Source: Octadecabacter sp. B2R22 (GTDB lineage Bacteria > Pseudomonadota > Alphaproteobacteria > Rhodobacterales > Rhodobacteraceae). From it: DNA of 64,000 nt. The stretch is taken from contig NZ_JAHKQJ010000007.1 of assembly GCF_018861045.1 (NCBI RefSeq), positions 62,001 to 126,000 on the forward strand, in the 5' to 3' direction. Under the pieces are notes generated by a model. That model saw only the letters and a program-made list of their open reading frames with translations. It searched no databases and was not told the origin of the DNA. Position numbers and translations under genes: made by a program. The stretch's first letter is position 1; every line of letters starts with the position of its first letter. Shown piece by piece: positions 8,623 through 17,141 of the stretch.

Positions 8623-9492
8623 TCATCTGTTGCCAGATTTCCCCCCTGTGCCCCCTCTTGAAACGCCAGTGTGGCGCTTGGCAGAGGCCGCGGTGCCGCG
8701 TTTTGGCGGTGGGCGTTTGCCCTTAGGCACGGGTCTTGACGGCTTTGGAGCGTCTCTCAATCCCATCTGATCGCGTACAATGCGTTGTTTTACTTCTTCA
8801 ACGGCACCCGGTTTGAGCGTGCCCAACTGGAATGGTCCGTAAGAGATGCGCAGCAAGCGGTTCACGATCACGCCTTGGGCTTCCATGAGGCGCCGAATCT
8901 CGCGGTTCTTGCCCTCACGTAACCCCATCGTCAGCCACGCATTTGCCCCTTGCTGGCGGTCAAATTTCACTTCGACGCCAGCGTAACGCACACCATCGAC
9001 TTCGATTCCGGCGCGCAATTCGTCCAACTTGGCCTCTGAAAGGGACCCTTTGATCCGAACGCGATACCGGCGCAACCAGCCTGTGGCGGGCAGTTCCATC
9101 GTGCGCTTGAGATCGCCGTCGTTGGTCAGCAACAGCAGTCCTTCTGAATTGATATCCAAGCGGCCAACAGACATCACGCGGGGCATGTCCTTGGGCAAAG
9201 CATCAAACACTGTGTCGCGGCCCTTTTCATCGCGTTCTGTCGTGACCAACCCAGCAGGCTTATGATAAATCCAAATGCGCGGGGCTTCGGGCTCGGCCAG
9301 TTCTTTGCCATCCACGACAATGCGGTCGCGCCCCGTCACATTCAGGGCAGGGGTCAGAATGGTCTTGCCATTCACGGTCACACGTCCGGCTTCGATGATC
9401 TTTTCGGCTTCGCGGCGGCTGGCGATACCAGCACGCGCCAAAACTTTTGCGATACGATCACCCGCGGGTGTCTTGTTCTTTTCATCTGTCAT
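8623..9492 (-). CDS. rluB: Pseudouridine synthase, RluB/RsuA family
   Basis: 289 residues. An S4 RNA-binding domain covers about residues 12-60 (RIAKVLARAGIASRREAE), followed by the RsuA/RluB catalytic domain with GRLDINSEGLLLLTNDG, where Asp113 is the predicted nucleophile, and KNREIRR further on. The enzyme isomerises a uridine of ribosomal RNA (23S U2605-type for RluB). The C-terminal 40 residues are basic, rich in Lys/Arg/Pro/Gly, and probably bind RNA nonspecifically; this tail is common in alphaproteobacterial RluB. It lies 27 bases downstream of a possible 63-codon gene and diverges from tadA. Exact rRNA site is inferred. Confidence 0.9.
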   Translation of the reverse strand: MTDEKNKTPAGDRIAKVLARAGIASRREAEKIIEAGRVTVNGKTILTPALNVTGRDRIVVDGKELAEPEAPRIWIYHKPAGLVTTERDEKGRDTVFDALPKDMPRVMSVGRLDINSEGLLLLTNDGDLKRTMELPATGWLRRYRVRIKGSLSEAKLDELRAGIEVDGVRYAGVEVKFDRQQGANAWLTMGLREGKNREIRRLMEAQGVIVNRLLRISYGPFQLGTLKPGAVEEVKQRIVRDQMGLRDAPKPSRPVPKGKRPPPKRGTAASAKRHTGVSRGGTGGKSGNR

Positions 9493-9519
9493 GATGTCCG
9501 CCTAAGCACTCGGCCGCCT

Positions 9520-9711
9520 TCACGCAACAGGCTTTCGCCCCGACACAGACGTCGCACAACCAAAGAAGTGGCGGTTTATCCGCACCTCAAGCCCTTCGGC
9601 GCGCAAGGCTTCCGCAATACCGTCACAGCCACCAAACTGCTTGGAATAGGGGCCAATCATGCTGAAATCCTCGGCGCCCTTAAGAAGAATCTTCTCAACC
9701 AAGGGGATCAC
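9520..9711 (-). CDS. Possible 63-residue protein of unknown function
   Basis: A GTG-started frame (9711) reads to TGA at 9520 with protein-like composition: VEKILLKGAEDFSMIGPYSKQ near the N terminus (given in part) and a Cys-containing middle and end (GGCDGI, FFGCATS). It would lie between divergent tadA and rluB, 27 bases upstream of rluB on the same strand. No good ribosome site is visible and I do not recognise the family, so this may be a chance frame; its main support is that otherwise some 260 bases between tadA and rluB would be empty. Confidence 0.35.
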   Translation of the reverse strand: MIPLVEKILLKGAEDFSMIGPYSKQFGGCDGIAEALRAEGLEVRINRHFFGCATSVSGRKPVA

Positions 9712-9753
9712 CCGACCCTTGCAAAAGTCATCCAGATCAGCCCATCAAAGCGC

Positions 9754-10209
9754 ATGAGTTTCAAAAGCCACATGGACGCCGCCCTTATTGAGGCCAAGTC
9801 CGCCGCCGCCCGCGGCGAAGTGCCTGTGGGCGCCGTTGTTGTTTCCCCGTCTGGCGACGTGATGGCGACGGCTGGCAATCGCACTCGTGAACTGAACGAC
9901 CCGACAGCCCACGCAGAAATACTCGCTATTCGTGCTGCTTGTGCTTCGTTGGGCCAAGAACGCCTAATCGGACACGACCTTTATGTGACACTTGAACCGT
10001 GCCCGATGTGTGCGGCAGCGATCTCGAATGCGCGTATTGCACGGCTGTATTACGGGGCCGCAGACCCGAAGTCTGGTGGCGTAGCGCAGGGGCCTCGTGT
10101 TTTTGCACATACGCAATGCCACCACGTGCCTGAAATCTATGACGGCCTGTCCGCAACCGCCTCAGAAGAGTTGCTTAGGGGTTTCTTTGCCGCAAAACGT
10201 GATCGCTGA
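9754..10209 (+). CDS. tadA: tRNA adenosine(34) deaminase
   Basis: 151 residues from the ATG at 9754 (a second ATG at 9772 is also possible; the frame is open much further upstream but antisense to rluB). The product deaminates A34 to inosine in tRNA-Arg(ACG). The zinc site is complete: HAE at residues 53-55 (His ligand and catalytic Glu) and PCPMC with Cys83 and Cys86. The C-terminal FFAAKR region matches the helix that contacts tRNA. It is a monocistronic-looking gene, divergent from rluB and followed by gatCA on the same strand after 69 bases. Firm identification. Confidence 0.93.
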   Translation: MSFKSHMDAALIEAKSAAARGEVPVGAVVVSPSGDVMATAGNRTRELNDPTAHAEILAIRAACASLGQERLIGHDLYVTLEPCPMCAAAISNARIARLYYGAADPKSGGVAQGPRVFAHTQCHHVPEIYDGLSATASEELLRGFFAAKRDR

Positions 10210-10278
10210 CGCCACAATGGTTGAAGCCGCGCCGCGCCGCAGGTAAAGCGAACTTAACAGTCAAACCGGAGACCTTTC

Positions 10279-10566
10279 ATGTCCATCGACACGGAAACCG
10301 CACGCCGCGTGGCAAAACTTGCCCGCATTCAGGTGCCAGAAGACAAATTGCCAGCCTTGGCCGATGAATTCAGCGCGATTCTTGGATTTATCGAACAGCT
10401 GAACGAAGTTGATGTTGACGGTATCGAACCGATGACATCCGTGACGCCGCAGCGCCTGAAACGTCGTGACGATGTGGTGACAGATGGCGATCAGCAGAAA
10501 GCCGTTTTGAAAAACGCACCCGATGCCCGTGAAGGGTTCTTTGCTGTTCCGAAGGTGGTTGAATAA
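10279..10566 (+). CDS. gatC: Asp-tRNA(Asn)/Glu-tRNA(Gln) amidotransferase subunit C
   Basis: 95 residues, normal for GatC. The N-terminal [17 protein letters not shown] and the conserved LxxI.[20 protein letters not shown] core are typical. GatC is the small chaperone-like subunit that holds GatA and GatB together in the heterotrimer amidating misacylated Glu-tRNA(Gln) and Asp-tRNA(Asn). A GGAGA ribosome site is 8 bases before the ATG. Its TAA stop shares one base with the ATG of gatA, so the two subunits are translationally coupled; gatB is not in this window downstream of gatA. Confidence 0.93.
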   Translation: MSIDTETARRVAKLARIQVPEDKLPALADEFSAILGFIEQLNEVDVDGIEPMTSVTPQRLKRRDDVVTDGDQQKAVLKNAPDAREGFFAVPKVVE

Positions 10567-12044
10567 TGTCCGAGCTGAGCAAACTGAAAATCTCCGAAGC
10601 GCGCGATGCCCTGAAAAAAGGCGAAGTGACATCCGTTGAGCTAACCGAAGCCTGCCTGTCCGAGATCGACAAGGCTGGCACATTGAACGCATTCGTCCAC
10701 AAGACGCCGGAAGTTGCATTGGAACAAGCCAAGGCAGCCGATGCGCGCAAAGACGGCGGTGACCTGAATGGTATTCCATTGGGTATCAAAGACTTGTTCT
10801 GCACCAAAGGCGTGGCAACGCAGGCGGCGTCCGGTATTCTTGAAGGGTTTAAGCCCGAATATGAATCGACAGTGACAACGCAGTTGTTCGGGCAGGGTGC
10901 TGTCATGTTGGGTAAACTCAACATGGATGAATTCGCGATGGGGTCGTCCAACGAAACCTCTGTCTATGGCAACGCCGTGAACCCGTGGAAACGCGGAAAT
11001 GACGCGGCTGAATTGACACCTGGTGGGTCATCGGGTGGATCAGCGTCTGCTGTGGCGGCTGACTTGTGTCTTGGTGCGACCGGCACGGATACTGGCGGAT
11101 CTATCCGCCAACCTGCCGCTTTTGCAGGGATCACAGGCATCAAGCCAACATACGGACGTGTTTCCCGTTGGGGCATCGTTGCGTTCGCAAGTTCACTGGA
11201 TCAAGCGGGCCCAATGACCAAAGACGTGCGTGACAGCGCAATCATGCTGAGCGCGATGTCTGGTCACGATCCGAAAGATTCCACATCGGCTGATATCGCC
11301 GTGCCGGATTTTGAAGCAGCCCTTACGGGTGATATTCGTGGGAAAGTCATTGGTATTCCGAAAGAATACCGCATGGATGGCATGCCCGAAGAGATCAGCA
11401 AGCTTTGGGCTGATGGCACTGCAATGTTGAAAGACGCAGGCGCTGAAATCCGCGATATTACACTGCCACACACCAAATACGCGCTGCCTGCGTATTACGT
11501 GATTGCGCCTGCTGAGGCGTCGTCAAACCTTGCGCGTTATGATGGGGTGCGTTTTGGCCACCGCGCCAAGCTCGACGCAGGCGATGGCATCACCGAGATG
11601 TACGAAAAGACCCGCGCCGAAGGGTTTGGCCACGAAGTGCAAAACCGTGTGATGATTGGGACATACGTCCTGAGTGCGGGTTTCTATGACGCGTACTACA
11701 ACCGCGCCCGTAAGGTTCGTGCGCTGATCAAGCGCGACTTTGAAAACGTGTTCGCTGACGGTGTGGATGCCATCCTGACACCTGCAACGCCATCCTCCGC
11801 TTTCGAATTGGGCGCGATGAAGGATGCGGATCCGGTGCAAATGTATCTCAACGACGTGTTCACAGTGACTGTGAACCTTGCTGGGCTGCCTGGTGTGGCC
11901 GTGCCTGCAGGCGTCGACAAAGACGGTTTGCCGCTTGGTTTGCAGCTGATTGGTCGTCCATGGGAAGAAGGCGAGTTGCTGAATACTGCCTATGCACTTG
12001 AGAAAGCTGCGCAATTTGTAGCAAAACCAAGCCGTTGGTGGTAA
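10566..12044 (+). CDS. gatA: Glutamyl-tRNA(Gln) amidotransferase subunit A
   Basis: 492 residues, full length. This is the glutaminase subunit of GatCAB and carries the amidase signature: catalytic Lys in [11 protein letters not shown], the [15 protein letters not shown] loop with the cis-Ser, and [14 protein letters not shown] with the nucleophilic Ser. Ammonia released here is channelled to GatB. It starts one base inside the gatC stop codon. A 48-base gap separates it from the following lipoprotein gene and no terminator is visible, so read-through is possible. Confidence 0.95.
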   Translation: MSELSKLKISEARDALKKGEVTSVELTEACLSEIDKAGTLNAFVHKTPEVALEQAKAADARKDGGDLNGIPLGIKDLFCTKGVATQAASGILEGFKPEYESTVTTQLFGQGAVMLGKLNMDEFAMGSSNETSVYGNAVNPWKRGNDAAELTPGGSSGGSASAVAADLCLGATGTDTGGSIRQPAAFAGITGIKPTYGRVSRWGIVAFASSLDQAGPMTKDVRDSAIMLSAMSGHDPKDSTSADIAVPDFEAALTGDIRGKVIGIPKEYRMDGMPEEISKLWADGTAMLKDAGAEIRDITLPHTKYALPAYYVIAPAEASSNLARYDGVRFGHRAKLDAGDGITEMYEKTRAEGFGHEVQNRVMIGTYVLSAGFYDAYYNRARKVRALIKRDFENVFADGVDAILTPATPSSAFELGAMKDADPVQMYLNDVFTVTVNLAGLPGVAVPAGVDKDGLPLGLQLIGRPWEEGELLNTAYALEKAAQFVAKPSRWW

Positions 12045-12103
12045 ACCGCCTAAAAGCAACAGATTGAAGTCAGTCAGACAAGGCCATTTTCGTGGATAAG
12101 TAT

Positions 12104-12796
12104 ATGAAGAAGATTGCAATTCTTGGTGCGAGCCTATTGGTCCTTACCGCCTGTGCACCACAGGTTCCTGACAGTGGCGCTGGCGTTGGCTTTAGCGATT
12201 ATGCCGAATTTGAACTTGAGCGCGCCCGCCGTGAGGCCGCGTTGCGAGGGGATACTGTTCCAACCACAGGCGCGACCACTGGAACGTTTGTGCCGCCAGC
12301 AACGAACGGTGTCACCACAAGCGACCTTGCTGACGCGGGGATCGCAACGACCACAACGACGCAAGACCCTGTTCAGCAACAGGGCGCGCTGGCGTCCAAC
12401 CCTGATATTTCCGACGAACAAGACTTCAGCGCCGTGTCTGGCCGTGAAAGCATCGAAAGCGACGCTGAGCGTCGTGCCCGTCAAGCCGCCGCGTATCAAT
12501 TGATCGAAGCAACAGCCTTGCCCGTGCGCAATGGCCGTGTTGAACCCAACATCGTGCTCTATGCCCTTCAAGCGCCCAACAACCGTGGCGAAGAAGTTTT
12601 TGATCGCTCTGGCCTGTCTGGGGATAGTCGGTTCCAGCGCAACTGCGCCAAGTACCGCACACCAGACGAAGCACAGCGCGATTTCTTGACCAGTGGCGGG
12701 CCACAGCGTGACCGTATGGGCATTGACCCCGATGGCGACGGCTTTGCATGTGGCTGGGACCCTCAGGCGTTCCGTTCGGTCGCAACTGGAAACTAA
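12104..12796 (+). CDS. Lipoprotein with C-terminal Excalibur-like domain
   Basis: 230 residues from the ATG at 12104 (a GTG at 12092 would add four residues). The N terminus is a lipoprotein signal with lipobox LTAC (Cys17). The middle (about 50-115) is Thr/Ala/Pro rich and probably disordered. The C-terminal 45 residues contain NCAKYRT and DPDGDGFACGWDP, an Excalibur-like calcium-binding pattern (D-x-D-x-D-G with two Cys that may pair). Such domains are found on cell-surface proteins. It is followed two bases later by the likely start of an AmpD-type amidase, so the pair may act together on the cell wall; that link is inference. Confidence 0.75.
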   Translation: MKKIAILGASLLVLTACAPQVPDSGAGVGFSDYAEFELERARREAALRGDTVPTTGATTGTFVPPATNGVTTSDLADAGIATTTTTQDPVQQQGALASNPDISDEQDFSAVSGRESIESDAERRARQAAAYQLIEATALPVRNGRVEPNIVLYALQAPNNRGEEVFDRSGLSGDSRFQRNCAKYRTPDEAQRDFLTSGGPQRDRMGIDPDGDGFACGWDPQAFRSVATGN

Positions 12797-12798
12797 GA

Positions 12799-13476
12799 TT
12801 GGGCCTTTCGCCTAATTTCGGCCCGCGTCGCGACGGCGCGACACCCGACATTATCGTTTTGCACTACACCGCGATGCCCGACTGGCGCAAAGCACGCGAT
12901 TGGCTGTGCAATCCAGAAGCCGAAGTCTCCGCTCATTATCTGATTTCCCCGCAAGGTGAGCTTGTGTCCTTGGTCGATGAAGATCAACGCGCGTGGCATG
13001 CTGGGGCAGGGTCGTGGGGTAATGTTGCTGACGTCAATTCCCGTTCAATCGGGATTGAGTTGTCCAATGATGGTTTTTCGCCGTTTTCCGCGCCTTTGAT
13101 GGACGCTGTCGAAACGTTACTGTCAAAGATCATGGAGCGCTGGGCAATCCGCCCAGAGCGCGTCATTGCCCATTCCGACCTTGCGCCAGGCCGCAAAATC
13201 GATCCGGGTGCGCGGTTTGATTGGGCGCGTTTGGTGCGGGCAGGGCTGGCCGTGAAGGCATCCCCCAATGCGCCGACCACCGTGAGTGAAGACGCCTTTC
13301 GCACGGACCTGTCTGCTATTGGTTACGGGGACGTCCCCGAACTTGATGTGCTGATCTCAGCGCTGCGGATGCGGCACCGTCAGGGGCATGTCGGCCCGCT
13401 GGACGGGTGGGATTGTGCAATCGCCGCCGATCTGGCTGCACGGTTCCCTATTGCTAAGTTCAACCTCACTTCTTAG
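12799..13476 (+). CDS. N-acetylmuramoyl-L-alanine amidase (AmpD/Amidase_2 family)
   Basis: About 225 residues. The core Amidase_2 motifs are present: LHYTAM near residue 25 with the first zinc His, the WHAGAG loop, SIGIELSNDG, and HSDLAPGRKIDPG with the second His, the Lys and the Asp ligand. The enzyme should cleave the lactyl-L-alanine bond of (anhydro)muropeptides during wall recycling. No signal peptide is seen, which favours the cytosolic AmpD role. The start is uncertain: TTG at 12799 sits just behind the lipoprotein stop, while ATG at 12748 would overlap that gene by 49 bases. It ends 10 bases before rnpB. Confidence 0.85.
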   Translation: MGLSPNFGPRRDGATPDIIVLHYTAMPDWRKARDWLCNPEAEVSAHYLISPQGELVSLVDEDQRAWHAGAGSWGNVADVNSRSIGIELSNDGFSPFSAPLMDAVETLLSKIMERWAIRPERVIAHSDLAPGRKIDPGARFDWARLVRAGLAVKASPNAPTTVSEDAFRTDLSAIGYGDVPELDVLISALRMRHRQGHVGPLDGWDCAIAADLAARFPIAKFNLTS

Positions 13477-13486
13477 GACACGTCTT

Positions 13487-13881
13487 ACGCGGAGGATCGG
13501 ATGGCCGCGAGCGGGGTAACCCGTTCGAGGAAAGTCCGGACTCCATCAAGGCACGGTACCGGGTAACGCCCGGGCAGGGTAACCTGACGGAGAGCGCCAC
13601 AGAGAACAGACCGCCCCGTAAAGCGGGGTAAGGGTGAAACGGTGGAGTAAGAGACCACCGCGGCGGTGGCAACATCGCTGGCATGGCAAGCCCTACCGGG
13701 AGCAATGCCAAATAGGGGCCGCGCGTGAAGGGCAACCTTCGCAGGATCGTCTTGATCCGAGCAGGTCCGGGTTGGCAGCTAGAGGGTGTCTGGTAACAGG
13801 CACCTTAGATGAATGGTCATCGAACCGTTTCGTCTTTCGAGGCGAGCGGGGAACAAAATCCGGCTTATAGATCCTCCGCGT
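13487..13881 (+). ncRNA. rnpB: RNase P RNA, bacterial class A
   Basis: The 395-base segment has the universal RNase P landmarks: GAGGAAAGTCCGGACTCC near the 5' end (CR I), ACAGAGAACAGACCGCC, GGGTGAAACGGTGGAGTAAG (CR II/III region), AGATGAATGGTCATC and GAACAAAATCCGGCTTATAG at the 3' end (CR V). The ends pair with each other: 13488-13497 (CGCGGAGGAT) with 13871-13880, forming helix P1. It is the catalytic RNA that trims tRNA 5' leaders together with the RnpA protein. It follows the amidase gene after 10 bases; a promoter must therefore lie inside that gene. Confidence 0.95.
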
Positions 13882-13906
13882 ATTTTCGCCCGTAGGGGCG
13901 AAAATA
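13881..13906 (+). terminator. Hairpin directly behind rnpB
   Basis: Perfect 10-bp inverted repeat TATTTTCGCC / GGCGAAAATA around a 6-base loop, beginning at the 3' end of the RNase P RNA. There is no T run after it, but the A/T-rich foot and position fit an end or processing signal for rnpB. Bases 13907-14020 behind it hold nothing I recognise. Confidence 0.5.
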
Positions 13907-14031
13907 CGGGTGGCAAAGCGTGTCTGGCGCAGCCAGATCCGCAGCCACTCAGGACTTAAGGCGCGTCAGATAGATGTGAACGTGTTGCGTGTTTCAAGTG
14001 GCTCTGCCACGGTCTCCGCCAAAGGAGCCTT

Positions 14032-15066
14032 ATGATGACCTATACACCCGCCGCTGACCGCTATTCCAAAATGACCTACCGCCGCTGTGGGAACTCTGGG
14101 CTAAAGCTGCCCGCCGTTTCCTTTGGCCTTTGGCACAATTTCGGCGGGGCAACAGCACATGATACCAAACGCGAGATGTGCCAAACAGCGTTTGACCACG
14201 GAATTACGCATTTTGACCTTGCCAATAACTACGGCCCACCAGCAGGCAGCGCCGAAGAAGCCTTTGGTGAAATCCTGAATACAGATTTTAAGGGCTACCG
14301 AGATGAGCTGATCATCAGTTCCAAAGCGGGCTATCACATGTGGGATGGGCCTTACGGCGAAATGGGCAGCCGTAAGTATCTGATCTCATCGTGTGATCAG
14401 TCCTTGAAACGTATGGGCGTTGATTATGTCGATATCTTTTATTCGCACCGTTTTGACCCCGATACACCGCTTGAAGAAACCATGGGCGCGCTGGATCACA
14501 TCGTGCGTTCAGGCCGTGCCTTGTATGTCGGTATTTCGTCCTACAACTCCGAACGCACCCGTGAGGCCGCAGCGATCCTAAAGGACCTTGGGACGCCCTG
14601 TTTGATCCACCAGCCCAGCTACAACATGCTGAACCGTTGGGTGGAACGTGATGGCCTTAAGGACACGCTGAACGAACTCGGGGTGGGGTCGATTGCCTTT
14701 ACCCCACTGGCGCAAGGGCTTTTGACGAAAAAATACCTTGGCGGCATTCCCGAAGGCAGCCGCGCGACGCAAGACAGCTCACTTGATGCGGGCGCAATTA
14801 CAGACGAGATGATCGCATCCTTAAAAGGACTCAATGATATCGCCGAGGCGCGCGGGCAAACACTTGCGCAGATGGCGATCGCTTGGGTGTTGCGCGACGA
14901 GGGCATTACCACGGCCTTGATCGGGGCGTCTAAGGCCAGCCAAATCGTGGATTGTGCGGGTGCGGTATCCAATCTGGACTTCACCGAAAAAGAGCTGTCT
15001 GAGATCGATAAATTCGCGGGGGATAAAGGCTTAAACCTCTGGGCGACGTCTTCGGAGGATGTTTAG
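14032..15066 (+). CDS. yghZ: Aldo/keto reductase, YghZ/L-glyceraldehyde 3-phosphate reductase type
   Basis: 344 residues. The protein follows the YghZ/KCNAB-like branch of the aldo/keto reductases: FDLANNYGPPAGSAEE (catalytic Asp and Tyr), IISSKAGYHMWDGPYGEMGSRKY with the active-site Lys, FYSHRFDPDTPLEE with the His, and the C-terminal ALIGASKASQI that binds NADPH phosphate. The best-studied relative reduces L-glyceraldehyde 3-phosphate and methylglyoxal, a detoxifying role. AAAGGAG precedes the ATGATG start; either ATG may be used. It stands alone between rnpB and rpmG. Confidence 0.9.
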   Translation: MMTYTPAADRYSKMTYRRCGNSGLKLPAVSFGLWHNFGGATAHDTKREMCQTAFDHGITHFDLANNYGPPAGSAEEAFGEILNTDFKGYRDELIISSKAGYHMWDGPYGEMGSRKYLISSCDQSLKRMGVDYVDIFYSHRFDPDTPLEETMGALDHIVRSGRALYVGISSYNSERTREAAAILKDLGTPCLIHQPSYNMLNRWVERDGLKDTLNELGVGSIAFTPLAQGLLTKKYLGGIPEGSRATQDSSLDAGAITDEMIASLKGLNDIAEARGQTLAQMAIAWVLRDEGITTALIGASKASQIVDCAGAVSNLDFTEKELSEIDKFAGDKGLNLWATSSEDV

Positions 15067-15078
15067 CGCCGATTGCTG

Positions 15079-15106
15079 TTGACTCGGTGGGCAAACCCCC
15101 TAAAAG
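15079..15106 (+). promoter_or_regulatory. Probable sigma-70 promoter of rpmG
   Basis: TTGACT at 15079-15084 and TAAAAG at 15101-15106 with a 16-base spacer, about 60 bases before the rpmG start. The -35 is near consensus, the -10 is weak, as is common in alphaproteobacteria. Confidence 0.45.
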
Positions 15107-15163
15107 GCGGGTTCAGATTCAATTTACGCGTCGCATTTTGCCGCGCGAAGCCGGAGACACACC

Positions 15164-15331
15164 ATGGCGAAGCCAACCACGATTAAAATCCGCCTGAACT
15201 CCACTGCAGGCACTGGCCACTTCTACGTGACCAAAAAGAACGCACGTACGATGACTGAAAAAATGGTCGTTAACAAATACGACCCAGTCATCCGCAAGCA
15301 CGTCGAATACAAAGAAGGCAAGATCAAGTAA
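15164..15331 (+). CDS. rpmG: 50S ribosomal protein L33
   Basis: A 55-residue basic protein starting [20 protein letters not shown] and ending in EGKIK, with [10 protein letters not shown] in the middle; this is the standard alphaproteobacterial L33 without the zinc-binding cysteines (Cys-minus form). L33 is part of the 50S subunit near the E site. GGAGA lies 9 bases before the ATG. The gene has its own likely promoter upstream and a strong terminator 24 bases downstream, so it is a single-gene unit. Confidence 0.96.
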   Translation: MAKPTTIKIRLNSTAGTGHFYVTKKNARTMTEKMVVNKYDPVIRKHVEYKEGKIK

Positions 15332-15354
15332 GATCGCCTTTCTATGTCGGAATT

Positions 15355-15400
15355 ACGGGCCGCCCCAGATTAAATTCTGCGGCGGCCCGTTTTCGTTTGT
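15355..15400 (+). terminator. Rho-independent terminator of rpmG
   Basis: Perfect 10-bp stem ACGGGCCGCC (15355-15364) / GGCGGCCCGT (15381-15390), followed by TTTTCGTTTGT. Classic intrinsic terminator; its T run reaches the stop codon of the convergent gene. Confidence 0.9.
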
Positions 15401-15984
15401 TAAAGCGTTAAGGGGGCAGGGCGGCCCCAGATGTTCAGGGTTTTCGATGTCGCGCAGACAAGGGTGCGGCCCGTCCATGAAAAGCCAAGAACCTGCAAGC
15501 TGTCGCCAGAGCGGTCCAGCAAGTAGAACGTATCGTCGTGGTCATACCCGTCCCATGACGGGCCGCGAAAATGGATCGATCCAAGGGCGGGTGTCAGGAC
15601 GCGGTAGTGGTCCAATTGTTCGACCTTCCAGCCATCCTTGAGGTGGGTCCGTAGGCCCCCACCGAACAGCCCAGCCATGTCAAAGCGTTCGTTTGCAGGG
15701 TGGTCCAGTCGGGTCCCCTTAAGCGCCTCAGCGTCGAAGCCATCTTCATCGCGATTTCGATAAAGGATGTCGCCCGTCTGGCCGCAGATCACGCTTTGAC
15801 CGTTACTGGTTACAACCAGCATGTCTTCGCTGGCACGGTCAAACCCGAGCGCCTTGATATAAGGGATGTCCAAAGCCGCGATGTGGGCCCATGGACCAGC
15901 GACTTTGGCAGTGTCGGCGGCCGCAAGTTCGGAGCGAACCAAAGTGGTCTGTTCGTCTGGCCCATCGCCGAAAAGTCGCTTCAT
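15400..15984 (-). CDS. Hypothetical protein, 194 residues
   Basis: I do not recognise a family. The ATG at 15984 (MKRLFGDGPDEQ) is preferred to TTG at 15993. There is no signal peptide or membrane segment. The composition is that of a folded soluble protein with repeating beta-like units: MLVVTSNGQSVICGQTGDILYR, HYRVLTPALGSIHFRGPSWDG, TFYLLDRSGDSLQVLGFSW (each given in part), resembling a partial beta-propeller or WD-like sensor. It is convergent with rpmG and separated from the Bax-inhibitor gene upstream by a terminator. It could be preceded by a 56-codon frame (15990-16160). Confidence 0.6.
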   Translation of the reverse strand: MKRLFGDGPDEQTTLVRSELAAADTAKVAGPWAHIAALDIPYIKALGFDRASEDMLVVTSNGQSVICGQTGDILYRNRDEDGFDAEALKGTRLDHPANERFDMAGLFGGGLRTHLKDGWKVEQLDHYRVLTPALGSIHFRGPSWDGYDHDDTFYLLDRSGDSLQVLGFSWTGRTLVCATSKTLNIWGRPAPLTL

Positions 15985-16160
15985 CAAGTTCAAGAATTTC
16001 GCCCCATGTCGCCCCCAAGCCCAGACACCTGTGCCAGTGGTAAAGACGTTAGCGCCTCAATCGCATCAAAGAAACGGGCGGGGCGGGACAGTGCTGCAAT
16101 CAAGCAGGTTACCGCCACCGCACCGTTAGATCTTGGGACGTCTAAAGCGTCGTAAGACAT

Positions 16161-16200
16161 AAAAAGGCCGCCCCGGATGTTAGATCCGAGGCGGCCCTTT
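16161..16200 (-). terminator. Intrinsic terminator of the Bax-inhibitor-1 gene
   Basis: On the minus strand GGGCCGCCTCGGAT pairs with ATCCGGGGCGGCC around a short loop and is followed by TTTTT (plus-strand AAAAA at 16161-16165). It starts about 20 bases behind the stop codon at 16221. Confidence 0.9.
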
Positions 16201-16220
16201 GCGTTTGGTAGTGCTGGTCT

Positions 16221-16961
16221 TTAGTCGTTGGACGACAGCAAGAACAGGATAGAGCGGAACATCGCGATGAACGAGATGTAGAGGCTCAACGCGCCAACGA
16301 TGGCGGCTTTTTCAAGGTACTGCTCTGCTTCTGGACCACCGTACTGGCGGGCCTGCAGGTATTCGTTTTTGATGCTCTGCGTGTAGTAGGCTGTGAGGCC
16401 AGCAAAGATCACCAGCGCTGCAACGTTGATGAAGAACGACATGCCGCTAAAGCTAAAGCCGAAGATCCAAGACACCAGCGACAAAGCAACAAGGCCCCAT
16501 GCACCCATAATCAAGAAGGCACCCATTGGCCCAAGATCACGTTTTGTGGTGTAGCCCGTCAGCGACAAGCCAAGGAAGGCAACAGACGTGATGCCGAATG
16601 CCAAGAAAATTTCGCCCAAGTTAAACATGGCGAAGATCACGGCGAGCGATGCGCCAGTGAGGGCTGCGTAGCCCCAGAAGATACCGTTCAGCGCGCCAAC
16701 AGACAGGCGGGCGAAGCTGAAGTTTAGCACCAGAACCAAGGCCAGCGGGCCAAAGACCACGGCATAGAACAGCGGTGTGTTGTAGATTGTTGCCAGCGCT
16801 GCGTTGTTTGTGCCGATGAAGTAGGCAATCGCTGCTGTGACAACCATGGCCGCGGACATAAGTCCGTAGACCTTGTTCATGTGGGCGCGAAGGCCCGCGT
16901 CGATTTCTGCGGTGCGGACGCCAGCTCCAGCTGTCATCTGCGGGTTTCTATAGTCGGCCAT
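16221..16961 (-). CDS. Bax inhibitor-1/YccA family membrane protein
   Basis: 246 residues from ATG 16961, which has a textbook GGAGGGACTTC ribosome site; the frame is open 17 codons further but without one. Seven hydrophobic segments are visible from about residue 30 to the C terminus, beginning with VYGLMSAAMVVTAAIAYFIG. Members are calcium-leak channels or modulators of FtsH-mediated proteolysis (YccA) in the inner membrane. The C-terminal segment ends in FRSILFLLSSND, with the acidic residue typical of the pH sensor. Gene stands alone with its own terminator. Bases 16962-17141 upstream contain nothing further that I can recognise. Confidence 0.9.
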   Translation of the reverse strand: MADYRNPQMTAGAGVRTAEIDAGLRAHMNKVYGLMSAAMVVTAAIAYFIGTNNAALATIYNTPLFYAVVFGPLALVLVLNFSFARLSVGALNGIFWGYAALTGASLAVIFAMFNLGEIFLAFGITSVAFLGLSLTGYTTKRDLGPMGAFLIMGAWGLVALSLVSWIFGFSFSGMSFFINVAALVIFAGLTAYYTQSIKNEYLQARQYGGPEAEQYLEKAAIVGALSLYISFIAMFRSILFLLSSND

Positions 16962-17141
16962 GAAGTCCCTCCAGGGGTGAACGTTAAAATACGGGCCCGA
17001 AAAGAGGCACAACGCCTCTTATGAACTCCCTTGGATTGGATATTGGCACGTTCGCCCTGATTTTCAAGGGAAACCAGCGGCGCGGTGCAGTAAATCCGTG
17101 CGAATTTGTCTGGATTACTGCTCAGCGCCGCGTTTTCGGGG

